In this document: positions 52,396 through 60,124 of the stretch, piece by piece
Layout: each line of letters starts with the position of its first letter
Numbering within the stretch: the stretch's first letter is position 1
Source: Streptomyces alboniger
GTDB lineage: Bacteria; Actinomycetota; Actinomycetes; Streptomycetales; Streptomycetaceae
Length of the DNA stretch: 64,000 nucleotides
Reading direction: 5' to 3'
NCBI RefSeq assembly: GCF_008704395.1
Contig: NZ_CP023695.1
Location: 7,626,001-7,690,000, forward strand
The notes under the pieces: model-generated
What the model was told of the DNA's origin: nothing
What the model saw: only the letters and a program-made list of their open reading frames with translations
Databases searched by the model: none
Made by a program: the position numbers and the translations under genes

Positions 52396-53219
52396 TCAGG
52401 GATCCCGGGCACGTCGACCATGTGACCGCCGGAGGCGTCGTAATGGCGCAGCGTCCGCAGGTACTGCTCCCAGTTGACCAAGGTCTGGGCACTCCTGCTG
52501 ACGGGGCGTACCGGTATCAGCGGGCCGATGCTGACAGCGGGCGGGCGGGTGATGGCCCACAGCACGACATCGGCGATGTCCGAGGGGTCCAGCAGATCCG
52601 TGACACCCACCCCCAGCGACTCGGGGTCCTGCGCCAGGTCCGTGCGCACCCAGCCGGGCAGCACGGCGATGGCGCGGACCCCCAAGTGCCGGTTCTCCAG
52701 GTCGATTTGCGCGGTCAGCGCGTTCAGGGCGCGTTTGGTGATGGAGTACGGGGCCGACCAGTCGGCCTGTAGGAGACTGCCCTCCGAGCTGATGTTGACG
52801 ATCCAGCCGTGGCCGCGCTCGCGCATCCCGGGGAGCACCGTGCGGGCCAGCAGGAAGGGGACGTCCAGATTGAGGTGGAAGGCCTGCCGCCAGTGGCGGG
52901 GGTTGGTGTCGTGGATGGGTCCGGTGCGAGCCAGGGCGGCGTTGTTCACCAGGATGTCGACGGGGCCGAGGGCCCGCTCGGCGGCGGTCACCGTCTCCTT
53001 GGGCACGCCGTCGGCCGACAGGTCGGCGATGAGCGTGACGGCGGGCACCTCGTGCCCGGCCACGTCGCGCTCGACGCAGGCCAGTTGGTCCTTGCGGCGG
53101 GCGACGAGGGCGACAGAGGCGCCGGCCGCCGCCAGCGCGCGGGCGATGCTCGCCCCGATGCCGGACGAGGCGCCGGCGACCAGCGCCACCTTGCCCTTGA
53201 GGGGCCTGTCCTCGGTCAC
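52392..53219 (-). CDS. Short-chain dehydrogenase/reductase
   Basis: A 275-residue classical SDR: cofactor loop G-A-S-S-G-I-G-A-S-I, N-N-A-A, catalytic Ser in N-I-S-S-E-G-S and Y-S-I-T-K. The R-R-K after the second strand suggests NADPH. Its C-terminal extension (about 245-275) is rich in His and Tyr. Four-base overlaps with both neighbours. Probably reduces a beta-keto intermediate. Confidence 0.88.
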   Translation of the reverse strand: MTEDRPLKGKVALVAGASSGIGASIARALAAAGASVALVARRKDQLACVERDVAGHEVPAVTLIADLSADGVPKETVTAAERALGPVDILVNNAALARTGPIHDTNPRHWRQAFHLNLDVPFLLARTVLPGMRERGHGWIVNISSEGSLLQADWSAPYSITKRALNALTAQIDLENRHLGVRAIAVLPGWVRTDLAQDPESLGVGVTDLLDPSDIADVVLWAITRPPAVSIGPLIPVRPVSRSAQTLVNWEQYLRTLRHYDASGGHMVDVPGIPE

Positions 53220-54793
53220 CTGTGGTCCCCTTCCGGCACGGCGGGGCGGGGGCGTGGTACGCAGGGCGTCACAGCCGGGTTCCTTCCTCGAAGGGTGTGC
53301 TCGGGTGGGGCCAGGTTCGGCAGTCCGGCCAGGCAGTGACCGCCGCCGTCGACGCGCAGCTGGGTGCCGGTCAGCCCGGCAGCGGCGGGGCTGATCAGGT
53401 AGCAGACGAGCGCCGCGACCTCTGTCGCCTCGCTCATCCGGCCGGTCGGCACGAGCCGGTTGGTGGCCTCCAGGAACGCGGGGTTGGTGACGTCCGTCAT
53501 CGGGGTGCGGACGAAACCCGGAAGCACGCTGTTGGCCCGCACCTTGTGCCGGGCCGCCGAGGTCGCGAAGTGGGTGGTGAACTGCGCGGTCGCCGCCTTG
53601 CTGAGCCCGTAGCTCGCCAGGTTCGCCACCGGCGCGCTCACCGCGGCCAGCGAGGAGACGGCGGCCACGGCCCCGCTTCGGCCCGCAGCCACCCAGTGTT
53701 CGAGCAGCGCGTCACACATACCCGCGTACGACAGCGAGTTGAGGGCCAGCAACTGCTGTCGGTTGGCGGAGTTGTCACCGGAGCCGTCGAAGGAGACGGC
53801 GCCCGCGCCGTAGGCGAGCGCGTCGACGCCTCCGGCACGCTCCCACGCCTCGTGCACGAGGTCGGCGGCCCGCGCCGGATCCGACAGGTCGGCGGTCAAC
53901 ACCCAGGCCGTGCGGCCCAGTTCGCGGACCTCGGCGGCGAGCTTCTCCAGCTCCGGGCGGCGGCGCGCGGCCAGGACGACATCGGCGCCGCGTGCCGCGC
54001 ACTCCCGAGCGATACTCGCCCCGATCCCGCTGCTGGCGCCGGTGACCAGGACCACACGTCCGGTCAGCCGGAACGGGTCGGGCACCGCGGCGCCGTCACC
54101 TTCGGCGGCGGACGCGTCCATTCGCGGTGGGCGTGCCGAAGGCATGGGCACGATGCTCGCGTCGAGTCCGCCGTCCAGCGGCAGCGTCTCGCCCGCGACG
54201 TTGCCGAAGCCGCGCGAGGCCAGCAGCCGCAGTGCCGCCGCCAGTTCCTCCGGTGCGACGGGGCGGCGGGTGACCAGGTGGCGCAGCAGTTCACCCGCCG
54301 CCTCGTCGGTCAGCTCGTGCCCGAGGAACGGGGTGTAGCCGACGCGCACCGTGTTGGCGAGCACGCCCCGGCTCGCGCAGTGCTTGGCCAGGTGCTGCCA
54401 CCACGCGTGGTCGGCGGCCCGCTGTGCGGCGGCCTCGGGCTCCGCGTCGTCGTGGACGTGCGGGCCCGTGTCGGTGACCAGGACGGCGCGGCCCTCGCCC
54501 CGTCGGGCCATGGCCTTCAGGACCCGGGCCACGTGGGGGCGGCGCAACGGAGGTGAGGGCCGGGCGCCGAGTGCTTCGTTGCCGATGGCCACGACGCAGT
54601 ACACGTCCGGGGGCTGGGTCATGTGCGCGCTCTCGTCGTGCGTGACGTGGAAGCCGTGTCGCTCCCAGACCTCCCGGACCGCCCGCGTGTGGTCGGCGCC
54701 GGGCGGGGACTCCAGCAGGACGCGGCGGCCGACGGGCGCCAGGGAGCCCGTTTCGAGCACGGGCCCGGCGCCGGGCGGCGTGTGCTCAGTCAT
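53216..54793 (-). CDS. Tandem SDR fusion, first unit degenerate
   Basis: A 525-residue protein. Residues about 250-500 are a complete SDR (G-A-S-S-G-I-G-A-S-I loop; A-V-S-S-L-A-A-V-S; Y-G-L-S-K). Residues 1-215 resemble a second SDR but lack the glycine-rich loop, starting R-R-V-L-L-E-S-P-P-G, and keep an end motif (G-N-V-A-G-E-T-L-P-L-D-G-G) of FabG-like enzymes. The layout resembles high-molecular-weight FabG proteins, with an N-terminal flavodoxin-like unit and an active C-terminal unit. GTG start overlaps the KS-like gene by eight bases. Confidence 0.8.
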   Translation of the reverse strand: MTEHTPPGAGPVLETGSLAPVGRRVLLESPPGADHTRAVREVWERHGFHVTHDESAHMTQPPDVYCVVAIGNEALGARPSPPLRRPHVARVLKAMARRGEGRAVLVTDTGPHVHDDAEPEAAAQRAADHAWWQHLAKHCASRGVLANTVRVGYTPFLGHELTDEAAGELLRHLVTRRPVAPEELAAALRLLASRGFGNVAGETLPLDGGLDASIVPMPSARPPRMDASAAEGDGAAVPDPFRLTGRVVLVTGASSGIGASIARECAARGADVVLAARRRPELEKLAAEVRELGRTAWVLTADLSDPARAADLVHEAWERAGGVDALAYGAGAVSFDGSGDNSANRQQLLALNSLSYAGMCDALLEHWVAAGRSGAVAAVSSLAAVSAPVANLASYGLSKAATAQFTTHFATSAARHKVRANSVLPGFVRTPMTDVTNPAFLEATNRLVPTGRMSEATEVAALVCYLISPAAAGLTGTQLRVDGGGHCLAGLPNLAPPEHTLRGRNPAVTPCVPRPRPAVPEGDHR

Positions 54794-56081
54794 CGGTGCC
54801 TCCCAGGAGAATGGCGCTGGCCACGGAGCCGATCGTGTAGTTGAGACTGAGGGCCAGGTCGATGCGCGCGGGCCGCCCCTGGGTGCCGGGCACCGGGTCG
54901 AAGGTGCACACGTCGGCGGGCTTCTCGCAGTTCGCGGTCGGGGCGATGTGGCCGTGGCCCATCATCTGGAGCGTCGCCGCCACACCGATCACTCCGAGCG
55001 GGGCCCCGCTGTGTCCGAACACGGCCTCCTGGACGGTGACGGGCAGCCGGGCCGCCCGCTCACCGAAGATGGCGGGCATGATGTTGCCTTCCATGAGGTT
55101 GAACGCCCGGTCGCCGGTCGCGGCGCCGTTGACGTAGTCGATCTCGTCCGGCGATGCGATCCCGGCCATGCAGGAGCGCGCGGCGCGCACCGCCCCCGTG
55201 CCCTCGACGTCGAGGGCGAGGTTGGGCTGGGCGTTGCGGGTGGTGGTCTGGCCCAGGAGCCGTCCGTAGGTCCTGGCGCCCCTGCGCCGCGCGTGCTCGC
55301 GGCTCTCCAGGATCAAGGTGGCCGCGCCGTTGCCGTAGTTGAGGCCGGCGGCCCGCTGGTCGTAGGGGCGCATGGGCTCGTCGACGAGGGTGGCGGTCTG
55401 CGGTTCGCTCCCGGTCACCGAGCGTGCCTCGAGGTCCGCGTACTGCCGCAGTCTGCTCTCGCGCCAGTAGTCGGCGCCGGTGACCACCGCGATGTCCGTC
55501 TCGCCCGCTGCGATCATGCGGGCCGCGTTGCCGAGCAGCACGGACGAGGAGGCGCACCCGCAGGACAGCGTGTAGCTGGGGCCGGTGGCGCCGACGAGGC
55601 CCGCCTGGGTCGTCTCGACGTCCGACATCACCGCGTTGAGAACGTTGCGGAACAGTATCGAGCGGGCCTCGCGCGGGCTGATGTTCCGGGTGTCGGCGAG
55701 GAGCACCGGCAGATACGTGTCGACGATGGCGTCGGCCGTGGCGTTGCGGCCCGCGAGTACGGCGGCCTCGCCCAGTGCGCCCGAACGCCAGTCGAGCGCG
55801 GCGTCCTCGCACGCCTCCAGGAGGGCGAGCAGCCCGTACAGATGGATGTCGGAGTACTTCTCGACGAAGCGCGGCGGGATCTCCGGCAGTCGAGCGGCGA
55901 CGGAGTCCGGGTCTAGGGGGACGCTGCCGAAGTAGGTGCCGTCGTCCTGCGCGAGGAAGGAGTCGCCGTGCGCGACGGCCGTCCAGAACTGCTCGGGTGT
56001 CGCCGTCGGCGCCGTACGCCCCGGCAGACAGAAGCCCATGCCGGTGACGAGTGCGTCCCGGGGGCCCTTGGTCGTGGTCAC
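54786..56081 (-). CDS. Ketosynthase-like protein lacking the decarboxylation His and Lys
   Basis: A 431-residue thiolase-fold protein of the beta-ketoacyl synthase family (start A-L-V-T-G-M-G-F-C-L-P-G). The acylation Cys is kept (Cys176 in S-C-G-C-A-S-S-S). The H-G-T-G-T motif is replaced by N-G-A-A-T-G-D (Ala320 at the His position), and the Lys of the usual T-K-G-A-T-G-H is replaced by Glu352, though the second His (His357) remains. It therefore may not decarboxylate malonyl groups and could act as an acyltransferase, a chain-length partner or a non-decarboxylative condensing enzyme. A close relative starts at 63533. Confidence 0.82.
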   Translation of the reverse strand: MTTTKGPRDALVTGMGFCLPGRTAPTATPEQFWTAVAHGDSFLAQDDGTYFGSVPLDPDSVAARLPEIPPRFVEKYSDIHLYGLLALLEACEDAALDWRSGALGEAAVLAGRNATADAIVDTYLPVLLADTRNISPREARSILFRNVLNAVMSDVETTQAGLVGATGPSYTLSCGCASSSVLLGNAARMIAAGETDIAVVTGADYWRESRLRQYADLEARSVTGSEPQTATLVDEPMRPYDQRAAGLNYGNGAATLILESREHARRRGARTYGRLLGQTTTRNAQPNLALDVEGTGAVRAARSCMAGIASPDEIDYVNGAATGDRAFNLMEGNIMPAIFGERAARLPVTVQEAVFGHSGAPLGVIGVAATLQMMGHGHIAPTANCEKPADVCTFDPVPGTQGRPARIDLALSLNYTIGSVASAILLGGTDD

Positions 56082-56097
56082 CGCATTGGCCCTTCGC

Positions 56098-57108
56098 TCA
56101 GATCCGGTACAGGAGGCTGCCCCAGCACCAGACGCCGCCGCCGATGGAGGGGGAGAGCACCAGGTCGCCGGGTTTGACGACGCCGCGCTCCCGCAGTTCC
56201 GAGACGGTGGTGGGGATGGAGGCGCTGGAGACGTTGCCGCGGAAGGCGAGGTTGGTCAGGACGCGCGCCGGGTCCGCTCCCAGGTTGTGCTGGATGCCCT
56301 TGGCCAGCGGCTCGGTCCCCGAGTGGGGGATGAGCCAGTCGATGTCGCCGATCGCCAGTTTGTTGCGGCCGAGGATCTCCTCCACGGTGTCGCTGATGTG
56401 GGCCAGGGCGACGTCGTTGAGGTCCGGGTGGCTCTTCACCCATCCCTTGTCCCCGCTCGCCGCGGACATGTGGGCGAGGCTGCCGTCGGTGTGGAACACG
56501 GAGTCGATGAGCCCGGGGGAGCCGCCGGGGGTGGCTTCGAGGACACACGCGCCGGCGCCGTCCGAGACGAGCATTGAGCCCTTGGAGCCGGGCCGCACCC
56601 GCCGCGTGACCCGCTCGGTGGTGGCCACCAGCGCCTTGCGGTAGCCGGTCGGGGCGGTCAGGAACGACGCCGCGGTGTGCACCGCCTGGATGAAACCGGC
56701 GCAGGAGCCGCACACCTCGAAGGCCATGGAGCCCTTCATTCCCAGCTCCGCCGCGGTGAGCGCGCCCACCTCGTGCACGTAGTTGCGGTCCGTCCAATGG
56801 CTGACGACCATCACATCGATGTCGTCGGCGTCGACCCCGGCCTGCTCCAGCGCCTGCCGGGAGGCCTGCGCGGCCATGAACACGGGGGTCTCGTCGTCGT
56901 TGGCCCGGTAGCGGGTGCGGACACCGACCCCGCCGATGACGCGGTCCTCCACGTGGCTCGTCGTCGCGTTCTCGACGCCGTGGTTGTGTATTTCCTCGGA
57001 GCCGAAATAGTGGCCGAATCCGGTGAAACGTATTCCGGCGTCTTCCCAGATTCCGTGCAGGCCTGTGGTCATGGACGAAAAACTAGTGGCGTCGGCATTC
57101 GGCTGCAT
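56098..57108 (-). CDS. KAS III-like enzyme
   Basis: A 336-residue FabH-type protein. Active Cys136 is in V-C-G-S-C-A-G-F; the His is in I-P-H-S-G-T (where FabH has I-P-H-Q-A-N) and the Asn in F-R-G-N-V-S-S-A. I choose the ATG at 57108 because GGAGG lies four bases upstream and because the cluster palindrome (57141-57155) would otherwise be inside the coding sequence. It could use an unusual acyl donor, as in the KAS III-like acyltransferases of natural-product pathways. 16 bases before the KS-like gene. Confidence 0.85.
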   Translation of the reverse strand: MQPNADATSFSSMTTGLHGIWEDAGIRFTGFGHYFGSEEIHNHGVENATTSHVEDRVIGGVGVRTRYRANDDETPVFMAAQASRQALEQAGVDADDIDVMVVSHWTDRNYVHEVGALTAAELGMKGSMAFEVCGSCAGFIQAVHTAASFLTAPTGYRKALVATTERVTRRVRPGSKGSMLVSDGAGACVLEATPGGSPGLIDSVFHTDGSLAHMSAASGDKGWVKSHPDLNDVALAHISDTVEEILGRNKLAIGDIDWLIPHSGTEPLAKGIQHNLGADPARVLTNLAFRGNVSSASIPTTVSELRERGVVKPGDLVLSPSIGGGVWCWGSLLYRI

Positions 57109-57140
57109 CTGGCCTCCAGTACTCGATGATTCATGCCGCG

Positions 57141-57155
57141 GGTACTCGAAGTACC
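57141..57155. promoter_or_regulatory. Cluster palindrome upstream of KAS III
   Basis: GGTACTCGAAGTACC has perfect GGTACT/AGTACC arms and lies 33 bases upstream of the KAS III start, in the 84-base gap after the SDR gene. A further half-site, AGTACTCG, is at about 57118. Probably an internal regulated promoter. Confidence 0.6.
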
Positions 57156-57192
57156 CCGCGAAAAAGCCGTAGTTCACCCACGGGTGGCGTCG

Positions 57193-57987
57193 TTACGGAA
57201 CCCAGCCGGGCGGCCCGCCGCCGTCGACCCGAATGACCGATCCGGTGATATAGGGGTTTTCCGCGGCGAAGCACACCGCGTCCGCTATCTCTTCCTCCGT
57301 CCCCCAACGGCCCAGCGGGACAAAACGCTTCAGCCCGTCCATATAACGGGCGTGCCGTGGAAAGGCCGTGCTCTTCTCGCGCAGTGCCTCACCGTCCATC
57401 ACGCCCGGCGCGACCGCCGCCACCCTGATCCCGTAGGGGCCGAGTTCATAGGACCAGGTACGGGTCAGCGCCTCCACGCCCGCCTTCGCGGCGGTGTACG
57501 CGGACTGCCCGTAGGCGCCCGCCGCGAGACCGGAGGAGACGTTGACGATGGCGCCGGGCACCCCGTGCCGCACCATGCCGGCGGCGGCCTCGCGGCCGAC
57601 GAGGAAGACCCCCGTCAGGCACAGCCGCAGCGTCTGCTCCCAGTCGTCGAGCGGATGCGTGAGCAGCTCGGCGCCGCTGCCCTCCCGCGGTTCGCGCAGT
57701 AGCAGACGGGAGAGGTTGCGGCCCGCGTTGTTCACGCACAGGTGCAGCGGCTCGCTCCGGGTCAGGTCGGCGAACACCTCCCGCACCGACTCCTCCGAGG
57801 TGACATCGGCCCGCACCGCGCGCAGGTCCAGGCCCTCGGCCTCGGCCATGGCCCGCACCTTCTCCAGGCGTCCCGGGTCGAGGCCGAGGACCGTGGTGCG
57901 CCATCCCCGCGCCACCAGCAGCCGGGCGACGGCCAGGCCGAGGCCGCGGGTTCCCCCGGTCACCAGCGCATTCCTGGAATCGGACAT
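57193..57987 (-). CDS. FabG-like SDR
   Basis: A 264-residue classical SDR: G-G-T-R-G-L-G-L-A-V loop, N-N-A-G, the catalytic Ser in N-V-S-S-G-L, Y-T-A-A-K, and the C-terminal I-T-G-S-V-I-R-V-D-G-G-G typical of FabG-type reductases. It probably reduces beta-keto thioesters made by the nearby ketosynthases. ATG start. Confidence 0.9.
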   Translation of the reverse strand: MSDSRNALVTGGTRGLGLAVARLLVARGWRTTVLGLDPGRLEKVRAMAEAEGLDLRAVRADVTSEESVREVFADLTRSEPLHLCVNNAGRNLSRLLLREPREGSGAELLTHPLDDWEQTLRLCLTGVFLVGREAAAGMVRHGVPGAIVNVSSGLAAGAYGQSAYTAAKAGVEALTRTWSYELGPYGIRVAAVAPGVMDGEALREKSTAFPRHARYMDGLKRFVPLGRWGTEEEIADAVCFAAENPYITGSVIRVDGGGPPGWVP

Positions 57988-58040
57988 GGCCGTTCACCTC
58001 TCGCTCTCGGTTGTCGCGTGCGCCGCGGCGGTACGGCCGT

Positions 58041-59075
58041 TCACTGGTACCGGAAAACCATGGCGCCCCAGCTCAGGCCGCGCCCGATGCTTACGCCCAG
58101 GAGTAGTTCGCCGGGTTTCACCGTGCCGTCACCGACGTATTCGGAGAGCGCGCTCGGCATTCCCACACTCGATGTGTTGCCGCGGCGCGGAAGATTCAGG
58201 AGCATCCGCTCGCGCGGAATTCCGAGGCGGTCCGCCATCGGATACAGGAGGTTGGTGTTCGCCTGATGCGGAATGCACCAGGAAATCTGTTCCGGTGCCA
58301 GGCCGTTGCGCTTGAGGACCGTCTCTCCGGCGTCGACGAGCATGTCGGGCGTGACCTCGGAGAGCACCCCGCCGCGCATCACCATCTTGTCGTTCTCGTC
58401 GATGTCGAAGGCGTCGTAGTAGCGGCCGTCGGCGCGCAGGACGACGTCGATCATGCCGCTGCGCGTCGGCAGGCCGTCGGCGCCGCCGCCCGAGGACTCG
58501 CCGCGCCGCCACACCGCGGCCGCCGCGCCCGCGCCGAAGAGCGCGGAGTTCTTGAACCCGAAGTTGAGGATGGCGTGCGGGCTTTCCGCGCACACGACGA
58601 GGGCGGTCCGGGCCCCCGTCGTCGCCAGCAGCCCGCGGGCCACCACGCTCGCGTACAGGAATCCTGCGCAGGCGACCGCGGTCACGTCGAAGCAGAACGC
58701 GTCACGGGCGCCCAGCTGCCGCTGCACCGGCAGGGAGATGTCCATGTAGTTGTTGCCGAGGGAGGAGGGGTTGGCACGTGGCCGGGCGGTCGCGCTGGTG
58801 CCGACGATCACGTCCACGTCGGAGATGTCGAGGCCCGCGTCGTCGAGAGCGCGCCGGGCCGCCTTGACGCCCATCTCGGCGAACCGTTCCTCGGGGCCGG
58901 CCCAGTGACGGGTCCGCACGCCCGTGTACGCGCGTATCCAGGCGTCGTCCACGTCCAGCTCGGGCAGGCGGGCGAAGTGGTCGTTGGTGACCGGCTCGCC
59001 GGGGAAGTAGTGGCCGACACCACTGAGCACGACCGGCGGGCCTCCGCCGTCGAGCGGTGACCGGGTTTCGGGCAT
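58041..59075 (-). CDS. KAS III enzyme with the canonical catalytic triad
   Basis: A 344-residue FabH-type enzyme: Cys136 in A-V-A-C-A-G-F, I-P-H-Q-A-N and R-G-N-T-S-S-V-G-M-P all intact. Such enzymes condense an acyl-CoA with a malonyl thioester to begin a chain. Of the three KAS III proteins here, this is the one most likely to be a true chain initiator. Gap of 53 bases to the SDR. Confidence 0.9.
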   Translation of the reverse strand: MPETRSPLDGGGPPVVLSGVGHYFPGEPVTNDHFARLPELDVDDAWIRAYTGVRTRHWAGPEERFAEMGVKAARRALDDAGLDISDVDVIVGTSATARPRANPSSLGNNYMDISLPVQRQLGARDAFCFDVTAVACAGFLYASVVARGLLATTGARTALVVCAESPHAILNFGFKNSALFGAGAAAAVWRRGESSGGGADGLPTRSGMIDVVLRADGRYYDAFDIDENDKMVMRGGVLSEVTPDMLVDAGETVLKRNGLAPEQISWCIPHQANTNLLYPMADRLGIPRERMLLNLPRRGNTSSVGMPSALSEYVGDGTVKPGELLLGVSIGRGLSWGAMVFRYQ

Positions 59076-59127
59076 GGGGGAGGTCCTTTCCTCGTCTTCC
59101 CGTCGTTGTGTGCTGTCCGTCGGTGCG

Positions 59128-60087
59128 TCAGAGCTGGTAGAGCAGGGCGCCCGAGAACCACCCCGCGCCGGCCGCGGGCGACAGGATCACGTTGCCCTTG
59201 CGCAGTTCGCCGGACTCGGTGAACTCGGACAGGGCGCTCGGGATCGTGGCGCTGGTCGTCTGGCCGCGTGTCCGCAGGTTCGTCAGGACCCGCTCGGGGG
59301 CGACGCCGATGCGCCGCACCAGCTCCTCACTGATCCGTGCCGAGCCCGGATGCGGCACGACCCGGTCCACATCGGCGATGGTCATGTCGTTGCGCCGCAG
59401 CACCAGGTCCGTGGCCTCGCCCGCGGTCGCGGCGGCCACCTGGGAGATCGTGGGCAGGCTCACCGTCCAGCCGTCGCTGCCGCGGGCCTTGGAGACGCCC
59501 GCGTGCTCGCCGTAGCTGAGCACGACGGAGTCCCGCAGCCGGGACTCGTCCGGCGCCCCCACCTCCAGAACGGCCGCGCCCGCCCCGTCGCCGCCGACGT
59601 ACGAACCCCGCCGACCGGGCTTGAGCCGACGCGAGAACTGGTCGGAGCAGATCACCAGGGCGTGCCGCCAGCGGTGACTGGTCAGCATCGCGGCGGCCGT
59701 CTGCACGGAGTGGACGAAGCCGACGCAGGCGGCGCACACGTCGAAGGCCAAGGCCCGCCCGGCGCCGAGGCGCATCGCGATCCGGGGCCCGTCCTCAGGC
59801 GCGTACCGCCGCTGCGACCAGGAGGAGAAGACCACCAGGTCGAGGTCGCAGGCCTCCAGGCCGGCGTTGCGCAACGCGTGCCGTCCGGCCTCCACGGCCA
59901 TGTACGGCACGCTCTCCGTGTCGTCGGACAGGTGCCGCCGCTCCACGCCGAGGTCCGGGCCGAGGACCGCCGCCTCCATCTCCGGCGCGTCGGGCAGGTC
60001 GGCCGGGATCTCCTCGCTGTGCCGCGGGAAGTAGTGGCCGAAGCCCCGGAAGGACAGGCCGCGGCCCACCCAGATTCCACCGCTCAC
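59128..60087 (-). CDS. KAS III-like enzyme with an altered catalytic Asn
   Basis: A 319-residue FabH-type protein with Cys121 in V-C-A-A-C-V-G-F and the His in V-P-H-P-G-S, but the Asn of R-G-N-T-S is replaced by Gln (T-R-G-Q-T-T-S-A-T-I-P). This may remove decarboxylation activity, as in KAS III-type acyltransferases that form esters or amides. GTG start with GAGGAG six bases upstream. Confidence 0.85.
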   Translation of the reverse strand: MSGGIWVGRGLSFRGFGHYFPRHSEEIPADLPDAPEMEAAVLGPDLGVERRHLSDDTESVPYMAVEAGRHALRNAGLEACDLDLVVFSSWSQRRYAPEDGPRIAMRLGAGRALAFDVCAACVGFVHSVQTAAAMLTSHRWRHALVICSDQFSRRLKPGRRGSYVGGDGAGAAVLEVGAPDESRLRDSVVLSYGEHAGVSKARGSDGWTVSLPTISQVAAATAGEATDLVLRRNDMTIADVDRVVPHPGSARISEELVRRIGVAPERVLTNLRTRGQTTSATIPSALSEFTESGELRKGNVILSPAAGAGWFSGALLYQL

Positions 60088-60124
60088 ACCGTGCTCCTCA
60101 CCTGGTGGGATCCTGCGGATCGCG

